NCBI GenBank assembly: GCA_964403795.1 | Contig: CAYOHP010000143.1 | Span: 1-16,487 of the forward strand | DNA: 16,487 bases | Direction of reading: 5' to 3' | Source of the DNA: CAYOHP01 sp964403795 [NCBI: uncultured bacterium] | Lineage (GTDB): Bacteria > Muiribacteriota > UBA6191 > CAZXTJ01 | Shown here: positions 1 to 7,588 of the stretch, in pieces | Position numbering within the stretch: position 1 is the stretch's first letter | Layout of the letters: every line of letters starts with the position of its first letter | Translations under genes and position numbers: made by a program | Notes under the pieces: generated by a model | What the model saw: only the letters and a program-made list of their open reading frames with translations | Database searches by the model: none | Told to the model about the DNA's origin: nothing

Positions 1-335
1 AGGGAGGACACCCCCTGGACCACCACGGAGCCCAACGCGTCGACTCGTTCACCAAGGTGCATGGGAGGGGGATCGCAGGTCGCCGCCCGTCGGGTTCGAT
101 CCGATCGGAACGGCTCGGCGATCGGCGTCGAACGTACCATGCGCATGCGGACCCCTACAAGGCAGGGCCGCCAGGGGGGCGTCTTGGGCGGGGTCCGGGC
201 GATCTTCGTGCATGGGGTACGGGCGGGCCGCCTTCCAGGCCTTCCCTGACCCCTCCCTCCCGACCGGTTCCGGATCGTCTCCCGGGCTTCTCGTCCGGTG
301 GCCCTGCGACGTGGGGCCTAAGGCACGATCCGTGC
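1..335. other. left-edge region with no convincing gene
   Basis: I see no supportable gene here. All three forward frames stay open for a long way (the first stop codons end at 249, 338 and 344), which is expected by chance at this GC content. Their translations are rich in Arg, Gly and Pro and show no motif. The forward frame starting at base 3 could conceivably carry the last residues of a protein from outside the window, but nothing allows me to claim it. No tRNA-like or terminator-like structure was recognised. Confidence 0.5.
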
Positions 336-341
336 TAAGGT
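333..341 (+). promoter_or_regulatory. possible extended -10 promoter of the HEAT gene
   Basis: TGC-TAAGGT fits the extended -10 pattern TGnTAnnnT. Transcription would begin near 348 and leave a leader of about 30 bases before the TTG start at 380. No recognisable -35 hexamer is present. Similar motifs precede the PfkB and spoVG genes. This is a pattern match only. Confidence 0.3.
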
Positions 342-379
342 AAGCCACGCAGCGAGACCTCCACGGGACGGGGGCGTAC

Positions 380-2236
380 TTGGACGAGGCCCGGGCCAGG
401 GCACTCATCGAAGGACTCGGCAGCGCCGACGAGAGCACCCGGCTCAAGTCGGTGAACGGCTTTCTCGACGCTCGGGGAGAGGTGGCCCGGCCGGCGGTCC
501 CCCATCTGCGACGGCTCTATCGCGACGACCCCAACGCGGCAGTCCGCTTCCTGGCCAAGAAAGCCCTGACCAGCATGGGGGAGAGCCTCGACGAGGCTGC
601 CACCGAGGCCAAGGACCCCCTGTCGGGGACCGGGGCGGTCAATCCGGTCCCGGATGCCCGGGTCCTCTACAAGGTCGGGCTCGAGGTCCTCCGACCCTGC
701 CTGCGATCCGCCCTGGGATTGCTCCGCGATCCGGATCCTACCGTCCAGTCGCGCCTGTCCCGGGCGCTGGCCCGGATGGGGAGCCAGCTGACCGCCGGAG
801 CCCTCCTCCGCACCTACCTCGACATGAACGCCCCCAAGCTGGTGGCCGGCGAGATCGACGTGCCCGACGCGGGGAACATGGTGATCCAGGACGACTTCCT
901 CACCATGCAGAGGGTCGCCCGTCTCCGCCAGTCGGGGATCCGGCCCGAGACCGCCGCCGCCATGGGGAACCTGGGCGTCCCGGAGGTCTTCGACGTCCTC
1001 GTCGACATGGTCGGTACCCCGAACCCGGTGGTGGCCGCCGGATCACTGGCGGTGCTCACCGAGCTCAGGGATCCTCGGGCAGTGGCCCCGCTCCTGGGCT
1101 TGTTCGCGGAGGAAGGCCACGCCCTCCACGAGGATCTCGAAGGCCTCTTCCTGGCGGTCGCCGCCTCCGGCACCGAGGCCGTGCGGGAGGTCAGGACCCG
1201 CATCCTCGCCAGCCTGTCGACGGAGCCCGGGGTCTCGGTCCGGGTCCGCTTGATCGGCCTGCTCGCCAGGCTCAAGGACGCCGAGACCCTGGACGTCCTG
1301 CGAGGCTGCCTGGAACTCCCGGAATCCGAGCTGCGATCGGCCGCCATCCATGCCCTCTCCGGGTTCGGCATGCCCGAGGCCTGGGTCGCCTCCAACGTCC
1401 GCTCCCTGGTGGCCGATCCGGACCCCCTGGTCGCGGCCCAGGCCTGTCTTGCGCTCCAGGGGAGTCCCTCGGCGACCCTGGGCCGGGAACGCCTCGAGAA
1501 GCTCGCCAAGGGACCCGACGCGGACCGCCTGGCCCTCGCCCGGGCCTTCGAACGGGGCTTCCACCCCGACGCCGGATCCGTGTTGACCGGACTGCTGGAG
1601 GACCCGGTGGCGGAGATCCGCAGGGTCGCCCTCTCGGCGGTGGCGAAGATCGAGGCTCCCGCGGCGGCCGAGTTCCTCGGTGGCCTGCTCACCCACCAGG
1701 ACGCCGATGTGGCCTGCGCGGCCGTCGAGCGGATCGGGGCCCTGAAGCTCGAGCAGTACAACGATCTCATGGGGATCCTCCTCGACACGGCCCAGACCCC
1801 CCGGCTGCTGGCGACCCTGCTCGGCGCCATGGGACGGCTGGCACTGCCCGACAACGTCCCCACGCTCGGCTACTACCTGAGCGCCGAGGACCCACGGGTC
1901 CGGGCCAACGCGGTCCAGGGTCTCGAGGATGCCAACGACCCCCGGGCCCTCTCCCTGGTGCACCTCTCGCTCAGCGATCCGGACTCGCGGGTCAGGGCCA
2001 ATGCCGTATCCGCCTCCTGGAGCTGGGGCGAACTCAAGGCCACCCAGACCCTGGTCGAGCTCCTCTCCGGCGGACCCAGGGATCGGGCCTCCGGGCTGCA
2101 TGCCCTGGGGAGCATCCTCGACAAGATCCGGGACCCGGCCACCCTGCGCACCATGCCGATGCTGGTGGCCGCCCTCCGGCACCAACCGAGGTACCAGGAC
2201 CTGAAGTCGCTGGCTCCCGGGAGTGCAGGCTCCTAG
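380..2236 (+). CDS. HEAT-repeat protein
   Basis: This is a 618-residue soluble protein made almost entirely of paired helices of the HEAT / PBS-lyase type, a scaffold that usually binds other proteins. Repeat-like units with the typical pattern DP-x-VR-x-x-A-x-x-AL are visible near residues 40-70, 110-145, 195-245, 400-450 and 500-580; examples are DPRVRANAVQGL and DSRVRANAVSA. There is no signal peptide or membrane segment, so it is probably cytoplasmic. The start is a TTG at 380, immediately before a conserved-looking helical N-terminus. No strong Shine-Dalgarno sequence is seen, only a G-rich stretch. The gene stands alone and converges on the prepilin-like operon. Its stop codon overlaps a partial copy of the local structured repeat. 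The specific function is unknown. Confidence 0.85.
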   Translation: MDEARARALIEGLGSADESTRLKSVNGFLDARGEVARPAVPHLRRLYRDDPNAAVRFLAKKALTSMGESLDEAATEAKDPLSGTGAVNPVPDARVLYKVGLEVLRPCLRSALGLLRDPDPTVQSRLSRALARMGSQLTAGALLRTYLDMNAPKLVAGEIDVPDAGNMVIQDDFLTMQRVARLRQSGIRPETAAAMGNLGVPEVFDVLVDMVGTPNPVVAAGSLAVLTELRDPRAVAPLLGLFAEEGHALHEDLEGLFLAVAASGTEAVREVRTRILASLSTEPGVSVRVRLIGLLARLKDAETLDVLRGCLELPESELRSAAIHALSGFGMPEAWVASNVRSLVADPDPLVAAQACLALQGSPSATLGRERLEKLAKGPDADRLALARAFERGFHPDAGSVLTGLLEDPVAEIRRVALSAVAKIEAPAAAEFLGGLLTHQDADVACAAVERIGALKLEQYNDLMGILLDTAQTPRLLATLLGAMGRLALPDNVPTLGYYLSAEDPRVRANAVQGLEDANDPRALSLVHLSLSDPDSRVRANAVSASWSWGELKATQTLVELLSGGPRDRASGLHALGSILDKIRDPATLRTMPMLVAALRHQPRYQDLKSLAPGSAGS

Positions 2237-2255
2237 GCCCTGGCGGCCGAGCTGC
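2235..2255 (+). repeat. partial copy of structured repeat (third hairpin only)
   Basis: These 21 bases match 2330-2350 of repeat copy A at 20 positions. They contain the same GGCC-loop-GGCC hairpin followed by GAGCTGC. The TAG stop of the HEAT gene (2234-2236) overlaps the first two bases, so the fragment sits exactly at the gene end. Confidence 0.55.
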
Positions 2256-2264
2256 TGAGGACCC

Positions 2265-2350
2265 GGGCGCAGCCGGAGCGCCCCCGGTTCACCCGGGGGA
2301 AGCAGCGAGGCGGAGCCCGCCCGCGAGCGAGGCCCTTGCGGCCGAGCTGC
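2265..2350 (+). repeat. structured intergenic repeat, copy A
   Basis: This 86-base element is about 91% identical, in the same orientation, to 7433-7517 (hand count, 78 of 86 positions). It can fold into a 7-bp hairpin (CCCCCGG 2281-2287 with CCGGGGG 2293-2299). A second domain is closed by GCAGC 2302-2306 with GCTGC 2346-2350 and encloses two further hairpins: GCGG 2310-2313 with CCGC 2321-2324, and GGCC 2331-2334 with GGCC 2340-2343. It fills most of the 123-base gap between two convergent transcription units, so it could act as a two-way terminator or mRNA 3'-end stabiliser. It resembles REP-type repeats in size and placement, but I do not recognise the family. Confidence 0.75.
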
Positions 2351-2359
2351 CAAGCCGAA

Positions 2360-3289
2360 TCATGGCCCGGCCTGGACCTGGAAGCGGGCGATGGCTTCCC
2401 GCATCTGCTCCTCGGTGATCCCGTCCTCGCCGCCCTTGCCCACCTTGTCGAGGAGGTGCGCCTTGATGAGCTGCATCCCCTGGGGCGAGACCGGCAGCTT
2501 CCCGTTCGGGTCCATCCACTTCTTCGAGTCCTTGAAGGGGGATGTGTAGCCGGGCGGCGCGGTCTCGATCTTGTCGAGGGCCTCCCGGAGCTGCCCGAAG
2601 CCCTCCTGCACCTTGGCGAGGTACTCCTGGCCCTGCTCGTCCTTGTGCTGGTCGGCCCGCTTCTCGATGGCGAGGACCCGCTCCTGCAGGGCCATCAGCT
2701 CGCGCAGGTTCTCCTGGGCCTTCTTCTCGTCCCCGGTCAGGAGGTAGATCTGTCCCAGGTACTGGAGCAGGTCGCGCATGGCGAGGGGGTTCTTGGGGTC
2801 GAGGTGCTTCTTGGCATCGAGCAGGAGCGCCAGGGCCTCGTCGAGGCTCCCGCTGTTGACCAGGCGGTCGTACTGGTCGAAGACCCGGACCAGCGAGCGG
2901 TCGGCCACGTAGACCGCCTGCATGCGGATGTACTCCTCGTCGGTGAAGCCCTTGCGCTTCAGGCGCCTGGCTTCCCGCTCGATCAACACCTCGAGCGGCG
3001 GCGAGGGGGGGGTACGCACGAACCGGCCGTAGTCGATGGGACCGCTCGGCTCCATGCGCTTGGTCTCGCTGGGGGCCGGCCGGGGGCGCTCGGGAGGGTC
3101 CTCGCTGGGGTCGTGCACCAGCCTCCGCCGCTGGCGCACGGCTTCGAGGTCCTGGCCGAACCCGAGCCGGGCGCCCCCGAACGAACCGGCCACCATGCCG
3201 CCCACGTCGAAGTAGAGCCCGAACAGGAAGAAGATGAGGAGACCCGTCAGGACCAGGGTCCCCAGGAACACCCGCTCGAGGTACCCCAT
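2360..3289 (-). CDS. membrane-anchored helical protein, last gene of prepilin-like operon
   Basis: This 309-residue protein has a single N-terminal membrane segment (about residues 8-27, LGTLVLTGLLIFFLFGLYF). A charged, proline-containing linker follows, then a largely helical region. Around residues 175-260 a TPR-like or coiled-coil stretch is visible (AMRDLLQYLGQIYLLTGDEKKAQENLRELMALQ, abridged by eye into helices). The topology suggests an anchored protein with a soluble helical domain, probably outside the cytoplasm. The ATG at 3289 lies 4 bases after the stop of the upstream prepilin-like gene, with GAGG about 12 bases before it, so the genes are almost certainly co-transcribed. I recognise no family. 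A pilus-assembly accessory role is inferred only from the neighbours. Confidence 0.8.
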   Translation of the reverse strand: MGYLERVFLGTLVLTGLLIFFLFGLYFDVGGMVAGSFGGARLGFGQDLEAVRQRRRLVHDPSEDPPERPRPAPSETKRMEPSGPIDYGRFVRTPPSPPLEVLIEREARRLKRKGFTDEEYIRMQAVYVADRSLVRVFDQYDRLVNSGSLDEALALLLDAKKHLDPKNPLAMRDLLQYLGQIYLLTGDEKKAQENLRELMALQERVLAIEKRADQHKDEQGQEYLAKVQEGFGQLREALDKIETAPPGYTSPFKDSKKWMDPNGKLPVSPQGMQLIKAHLLDKVGKGGEDGITEEQMREAIARFQVQAGP

Positions 3290-3293
3290 CGGC

Positions 3294-4256
3294 TCAGAAC
3301 CTCAGGTCGTCGTCGACCGACGAGAAGTAGGGGAAGTGCATGTGTTCGTAGAGCTTGGTGTAGGACCAGATCTTGGTCACCAGGTAGACCTCGGGGTCCC
3401 GGAACTTCTCGGATTGGTAGTCGAACCGCGCCTTGCAGTGGAGCAGGAGCATGGCGGTGCGGGCGATGCGATCGGTGGTACCGGCATTCCCGCCGCTGCC
3501 GGCCGATCCCGACCCGAAGCCGGCGACCACCGGCGTGGTCGAGGCCCCCGCGCCGCTGACCAGGTCGGGCAGCTCCGAGACCGGCTTCACCTCGCCGAGC
3601 TGGGTGGTGGTGTCGAGCTTGTATTCGTTGTAGCCGAAGGGGAAGAGGTCGAACTGGTCGACGTTCTCGGCCATCACCCGGGGCGCGTTGGGGCCGGTGG
3701 TGGCGGCGGTGCCCCCCTGGAACGAGATCTTGTCGACGAACACCGACCCGGCCTGGGTGGCCTCGACCCAGAGGTCCCCGGGCATGGCGGTGCGGCGGAC
3801 CGTTCGGCTCCCTTGGTCCCACTCGTAGGTGACCTGCATGACCGGCAGGTGCCACCGGGTGGGGTTCTTGGTATGGAAGAACGGCCAGGGGTTGCGGCCG
3901 CCCACCAATCCGGCGCCGTCCGGACCGTCGTTCAACTGGAGGCGTTTGCCGGGATTGGTCATCCCTCCGTCGCCCCCCACGATCTCGTCGTTGTAGACCC
4001 AGAGCACCGCCTTGTGGGCAGGCAGCTGGGTCAGCCCATGCGGCTCGCCGATGAAGACCGAGGCGTTGACGTCCTTGACCAGGTTCTCGGTCAGGTTCCG
4101 GATCCCCTGCTGGAGCTGGAGGCCCTGGTGGGTCGTCCCGCCCACGATCGACCCCGAGGTGAGGAGCTCGTAGGCGGCGATGATCAGGGCCATGCTCATG
4201 GCCGTGAAGACGATGAACTCGGCCGCATTCACGCCCCGCCGGTTCCCCCGCCTCAT
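3294..4256 (-). CDS. prepilin-like protein (minor pseudopilin type, GspJ/PulJ-like layout)
   Basis: This 320-residue protein begins MRRGNRRG|VNAAEFIV. A short basic leader ends in Gly8, then comes a hydrophobic helix (residues 9-29) with Glu at mature position 5. That is the classical type IV prepilin / pseudopilin processing site. The length and the large C-terminal globular part resemble minor pseudopilins of the GspJ type, but no further signature confirms this. A Gly/Ser-rich stretch near residues 240-260 (GFGSGSAGSGGNAG) looks like a flexible loop. The ATG at 4256 overlaps the stop of the upstream gene as ATGA, and AGGTGG lies 5 bases before it. An in-frame extension to 4619 exists but is arginine-rich antisense-type sequence and was not used. 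Export and processing require a prepilin peptidase that is not in the window. Confidence 0.85.
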   Translation of the reverse strand: MRRGNRRGVNAAEFIVFTAMSMALIIAAYELLTSGSIVGGTTHQGLQLQQGIRNLTENLVKDVNASVFIGEPHGLTQLPAHKAVLWVYNDEIVGGDGGMTNPGKRLQLNDGPDGAGLVGGRNPWPFFHTKNPTRWHLPVMQVTYEWDQGSRTVRRTAMPGDLWVEATQAGSVFVDKISFQGGTAATTGPNAPRVMAENVDQFDLFPFGYNEYKLDTTTQLGEVKPVSELPDLVSGAGASTTPVVAGFGSGSAGSGGNAGTTDRIARTAMLLLHCKARFDYQSEKFRDPEVYLVTKIWSYTKLYEHMHFPYFSSVDDDLRF

Positions 4257-4819
4257 CGGAACCACCTGTCCACGATCAGGGTCTGGTAGCGACCGATCGG
4301 CTTGATCGAGCCGTCCTTGGCCTGGAACCCGTACTGCTCGTCGCCCTTCTCCTGGAAGCGGACCTCGAGGGTGACCACCGCCACCCGATCCGAGGGCTTC
4401 TCGATCTCCACCCGGGTCTCGATCCGCGAGTAGTGCTCGGGGTACTCGTAGGCGGCCTGGCCGGTGGGGGGCGTGGCGGTGGCGTCGCCCAGCACGCTCC
4501 CGGCCAGCTGCCGCCAGTCGTGCCCCGCATAGGCGGTGGAGCCGCGCCGGCCGAACAGGTTCAGGCCCCGGATGGCCTCGAGCTCTTCCCGGGCGGCGTG
4601 GGCCGCCAGATAGGACCACTTCGACTTGAAGGCCTCTTCCGAGGTGGTCCAGAACATGGTGTAGAGGGTGGTGACGCCGATCCCGAAGACCACCGCGATC
4701 ACCAGGAACTCGACGGTCGAGAACCCTCCGCGTCGGGCCCGGGAGGGGCGGTCCAGGGAACCCGGGACCGTCGCCTCTGGACCTCGCATCCGAGGCTCGC
4801 GCTCAGCGATAGCGATCAT
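4253..4819 (-). CDS. prepilin-like protein (pseudopilin, type IV N-methylation motif)
   Basis: The 188-residue product has a basic leader of 32 residues ending RARRGG|FSTVEFLVIAVVFGIG. A cleavable Gly32 is followed by Phe33, Glu at mature position 5 and a hydrophobic helix (33-53). This matches the type IV pilin / type II secretion pseudopilin processing motif. The remaining 135 residues show a helical stretch (SYLAAHAAREELEAI) and then beta-type sequence, and could fit a minor pilin. The ATG at 4819 lies 17 bases inside the end of the upstream gene and is supported by AGGTGA 9 bases before it. A second ATG at 4789 would give a shorter leader but has a weak ribosome site. The downstream prepilin-like gene starts within the stop codon, so translation of the two is probably coupled. 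Confidence 0.87.
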   Translation of the reverse strand: MIAIAEREPRMRGPEATVPGSLDRPSRARRGGFSTVEFLVIAVVFGIGVTTLYTMFWTTSEEAFKSKWSYLAAHAAREELEAIRGLNLFGRRGSTAYAGHDWRQLAGSVLGDATATPPTGQAAYEYPEHYSRIETRVEIEKPSDRVAVVTLEVRFQEKGDEQYGFQAKDGSIKPIGRYQTLIVDRWFR

Positions 4820-7226
4820 AGTAGCCGCTCACCTTCGGGCTGACCGAGACGCGCTTCCAGGTCCCGTCGTTCCACTGGGCCGGGTCGGGACCCTGGTGGG
4901 CGGCGGGAGCCAGTCGCTTCCAGTTGTAGAAGACGTCGAACTGGGCTCCGTCCGGGATCCGGTGCTTGTTCGGGGTCATGGTGACCAGGTTCCCGAAGAG
5001 CGCCGACTGGCTCTCCATGGTGACCCCCTCCTGGCTGTAGAGGGTCATCTCGAGCTGGTTCGAGTTCAACTTCACCTGGCAGTCGCCGCCGTCGGGCGGA
5101 GGCGGACTGCGCATGGCATGGAACGAGAAGGTCATCCAGTCCTCGTCCGGGTTCTCGGGACCGATGTCGCCGAGGAACGGGTTCTTGTTGGCGTCGTTGC
5201 CGTCGGTGGCGGTGTAGAGGACGCCCCGACCCTTGTACTTGAAGGTGGCGGCCTGGTCCTGGGGCATCGCCTCCACCGCCACCACCCCGTCGAGGGTCAA
5301 GAGCGACCCGTCCTCGTTCAGCGCCTCGGCCAGGTTGGGGTGGATCCGGGTGGCGCCCCGGAGGTGGGGGCGGAACTTGGGGGGGAAGATCCCCTGGGGG
5401 GCGACGTTGGCGAGGTCGGCGGAGGTCGGGAGCTGGCCCCCCAGGGTGGGGGAGACCGCGCTCATGCTGCTCTGGACCAGCATGTTGGTGGCGAGCTGGC
5501 TCCCGGCGAAGTTCATGAAGGAGCCGATGCCCGACATGGTGATGTTGCCCCATGTCCCGAAGGCCGTCCCGCCCACGAAGCCGGATCCCACGTTGCCGCC
5601 CAGGGTGCTGCCGGCCGCGTAGGAGGCCACGAACTCGATGGCTGCGGAGAGCAGGCTGGCCCAGATCGGGATGCTCTCCTTCTCCATGTAGCGGAGCCCG
5701 TAGGGCGCTTCCTGGTAGTCGCCGCCCGAGACCGACAGGACGTTGTTGGCGTCGAGGTTGCCGGGCGAGGTGAGGGTGGCGAGGCCGATCCCCGGACAGC
5801 CGGGGGCCGGGATGCAGCGGATCATGAAGCCGTCGACCAGCCACTCGAGCGGGGGGATGTAGTAGAGGCAGATCTTCAGCGAGGCGACGTTCCGGAAACT
5901 CGCCATCTTGTAGAGGCCGAAGAGCCCGAGGCCCTCGGGCTCGATCGAGTCGCCGTTGTCGCCGCCCCCCAGGGCCGCACCGCTGTCGTGGATCCCCTGG
6001 GCGCTGGCATTGCCCCGCTTGTCGTACTTCACCCGGGCTCCCCGGAACATGCTGAACCCGTTGTTGGTGGGGTTCCCGTCGGCATTCGGAGGGAGGGCGA
6101 CGTTGCCGTTCCCGGGATCGCCCCAGATCGAGAACTTCTGGTTGCCGACCTCGGTGGTGGCGGTGAAGAACTTCTGGGTGTTGCAGTCGATCACGTGGTC
6201 GTTGGCGATCAGGGTCACGAACGAGATGGTGGGGATCCGGAGATAGGCGAGCACCTCGAGCCCGTCCTTCTTGGGCCGGATGTTCTTGCCCCAGGGCCAC
6301 GCCAGGCTGTTGTAGAGCAGGGCCCGCAGGCGGGGGACCGCCGACCAGCCGATCCACTTGTCGTCGGGGTCGGGATAGCTCATGTTCTGGCGCATCCGGC
6401 CACGACGCTCGGTGCCGCCGTCGCCCTTGGGATTGCCCTCGGTGATCACCCGGTAGGGTCCCCGCATCATCACCCGGCCCACGTCGTTGGGCCACACGAT
6501 CATGCGCCCGCCCTCGTTCAGGCTCTTCATCCCCAGGCCCTGGGCGGCCTGTTCCTGGGTCAACGGCAGCCAGTTGAAGAAGGTGAACTCCCTCGCCATG
6601 GGCGAGACGTCCACGAGCTTCACGTCGTGGCTCATCTGGACCTGGCGCTCGACGCCCCGGACCTTGACCCGGATCTGCACCGTGGCGAACCCGACCCAGT
6701 CCTTGGGCGGGTTCACCTTGTTGGGGTCCTCGCCGTCGTTGCGGTCATCGAAGACGTCGTCGTTGTGGTAGATCGTGTCCGGACTGTCGTAGGCGTCGGT
6801 GGAGCCGTAGTTCAGGCGGTGGAAGCCGTGGAGCTTGAGCTTGGCCTCCATGAGTTCGCCCTCCTGGGAGGCGATCACCGACAACGCTTCCGGGAGCTCG
6901 CCCGTGAGGTCCTTCTCGATCTGGACGGCCGGCCCGTCGTTCTGGTCCTTGAGGAGGTCGATCAGCTCCTGCTTCCAGGGACCCGGCGAACCGCCGTCGT
7001 CGAACTTCTCCTTGAGGACCAGGCTGGCCTCGTCCTGGGCCGCCAGGGCGAGCTGGTGGGCCTTCAAGCCGTAGATCGCCACTCCCGTGACCGAGGTCAC
7101 CGTCTGGGAATGGAACATGTAGGAGAAGGCCATGAACCCGAAGATCACGAGCACCACGCCCACCACGGGGATGAGCTGGCCGCGTCGACGGGGGCGCGGC
7201 GGGCGGACTCTGAGCCTGTTCGACAT
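4803..7226 (-). CDS. large N-terminally anchored exported protein, first gene of prepilin-like operon (TadG-like topology)
   Basis: This is an 807-residue protein with a very basic N-terminus (MSNRLRVRPPRPRRRG), one hydrophobic helix (about 17-37, QLIPVVGVVLVIFGFMAFSY) and a long presumably extracytoplasmic part. The layout RRRG-helix recalls TadE/TadG and minor pilin proteins. However, Glu at position 5 after the Gly is missing (QLIPV), so prepilin peptidase processing is uncertain. The large domain is rich in Gly, Asn and Asp, with a few scattered cysteines (for example in RCIPAPGCPG) that could form disulfides. I chose the ATG at 7226 because GGGAGG lies about 11 bases upstream and the basic-then-hydrophobic start follows directly. 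An in-frame extension to 7460 runs into the repeat and looks non-coding. It may be a pilus tip or surface component; this is inference from position. Confidence 0.8.
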   Translation of the reverse strand: MSNRLRVRPPRPRRRGQLIPVVGVVLVIFGFMAFSYMFHSQTVTSVTGVAIYGLKAHQLALAAQDEASLVLKEKFDDGGSPGPWKQELIDLLKDQNDGPAVQIEKDLTGELPEALSVIASQEGELMEAKLKLHGFHRLNYGSTDAYDSPDTIYHNDDVFDDRNDGEDPNKVNPPKDWVGFATVQIRVKVRGVERQVQMSHDVKLVDVSPMAREFTFFNWLPLTQEQAAQGLGMKSLNEGGRMIVWPNDVGRVMMRGPYRVITEGNPKGDGGTERRGRMRQNMSYPDPDDKWIGWSAVPRLRALLYNSLAWPWGKNIRPKKDGLEVLAYLRIPTISFVTLIANDHVIDCNTQKFFTATTEVGNQKFSIWGDPGNGNVALPPNADGNPTNNGFSMFRGARVKYDKRGNASAQGIHDSGAALGGGDNGDSIEPEGLGLFGLYKMASFRNVASLKICLYYIPPLEWLVDGFMIRCIPAPGCPGIGLATLTSPGNLDANNVLSVSGGDYQEAPYGLRYMEKESIPIWASLLSAAIEFVASYAAGSTLGGNVGSGFVGGTAFGTWGNITMSGIGSFMNFAGSQLATNMLVQSSMSAVSPTLGGQLPTSADLANVAPQGIFPPKFRPHLRGATRIHPNLAEALNEDGSLLTLDGVVAVEAMPQDQAATFKYKGRGVLYTATDGNDANKNPFLGDIGPENPDEDWMTFSFHAMRSPPPPDGGDCQVKLNSNQLEMTLYSQEGVTMESQSALFGNLVTMTPNKHRIPDGAQFDVFYNWKRLAPAAHQGPDPAQWNDGTWKRVSVSPKVSGYYDRYR
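4829..4834 (-). promoter_or_regulatory. ribosome binding site that favours the 4819 start
   Basis: On the minus strand AGGTGA lies about 9 bases before the ATG at 4819 and inside the coding end of the upstream gene. The alternative ATG at 4789 has nothing comparable, so this site supports the longer 32-residue prepilin leader. Confidence 0.5.
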
Positions 7227-7432
7227 CGAGGAAGCGGCCTCCCGACCCGGTCCAGGGTAGACCGCCGGGGGCGCGCCGCCAAACGCCGCCGGTCCTGGCT
7301 CCCCTGCACGTACCCATACCCGGAGGCGCCGGGTCCCCGACTCGATCTCTCGGGCCTCCAGGCAGGGAGACGCCGGCCCGCCGGCTCGGGGTAGAAGCCG
7401 AGGCGACCCCCGGGGTGCCGGGGATCGCATGC

Positions 7433-7517
7433 GGGCGAAGCCGGAGCGCCCCCGGTTCACCCGGGGGAGGCAGCGAGGCGTAGCCCGACGCTAGCGAGCC
7501 CCTTGCGGGCGAGCTGC
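7433..7517 (+). repeat. structured intergenic repeat, copy B
   Basis: Copy B is the same-orientation partner of 2265-2350. The hairpin CCCCCGG 7449-7455 with CCGGGGG 7461-7467 is identical. The two inner hairpins differ in sequence but keep pairing: GCGT 7478-7481 with ACGC 7488-7491, and GCCC 7498-7501 with GGGC 7507-7510. The closing stem GCAGC 7470-7474 with GCTGC 7513-7517 is kept. It lies in the divergent space between the prepilin-like operon and the PfkB gene. The 8-mer CATGCGGG occurs on both sides (7428-7435 and 7525-7532). Confidence 0.75.
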
Positions 7518-7571
7518 AGGCTCACATGCGGGTCGGGATGCGGCTTCCAGTGGACCTTGGCGGCATGGCGG

Positions 7572-7580
7572 TGGTAGCGT
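7572..7580 (+). promoter_or_regulatory. possible extended -10 promoter, leaderless PfkB mRNA
   Basis: TGG-TAGCGT fits TGnTAnnnT and ends 8 bases before the ATG at 7589. Transcription starting about 7-9 bases downstream would begin at or next to that ATG, giving a leaderless message. The absence of any Shine-Dalgarno sequence before the ATG agrees with this. No -35 hexamer is evident. Confidence 0.35.
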
Positions 7581-7588
7581 CCTCGACC

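Noticed and set aside
2336-4289. two long plus-strand open frames antisense to the prepilin-like genes
   Set aside because: Their composition is shadow-like. The minus strand shows prepilin motifs, overlapping starts and ribosome sites.
7311-7318. TATGGGTA on the minus strand as the promoter of the prepilin-like operon
   Set aside because: It is a poor match to a -10 box, has no -35 partner and no TGn extension; I could not support a promoter for this operon.
4668-7394. 908-residue open frame on the plus strand
   Set aside because: It is antisense to the 807-residue exported protein and the start of the pseudopilin gene, has His/Val/Gly-rich shadow composition and no recognisable domain.
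2265-7517. CRISPR-like or transposon-end interpretation of the two repeat copies
   Set aside because: There are only two full copies, 5 kb apart, with no spacers. They are direct rather than inverted, and no transposase lies between them.
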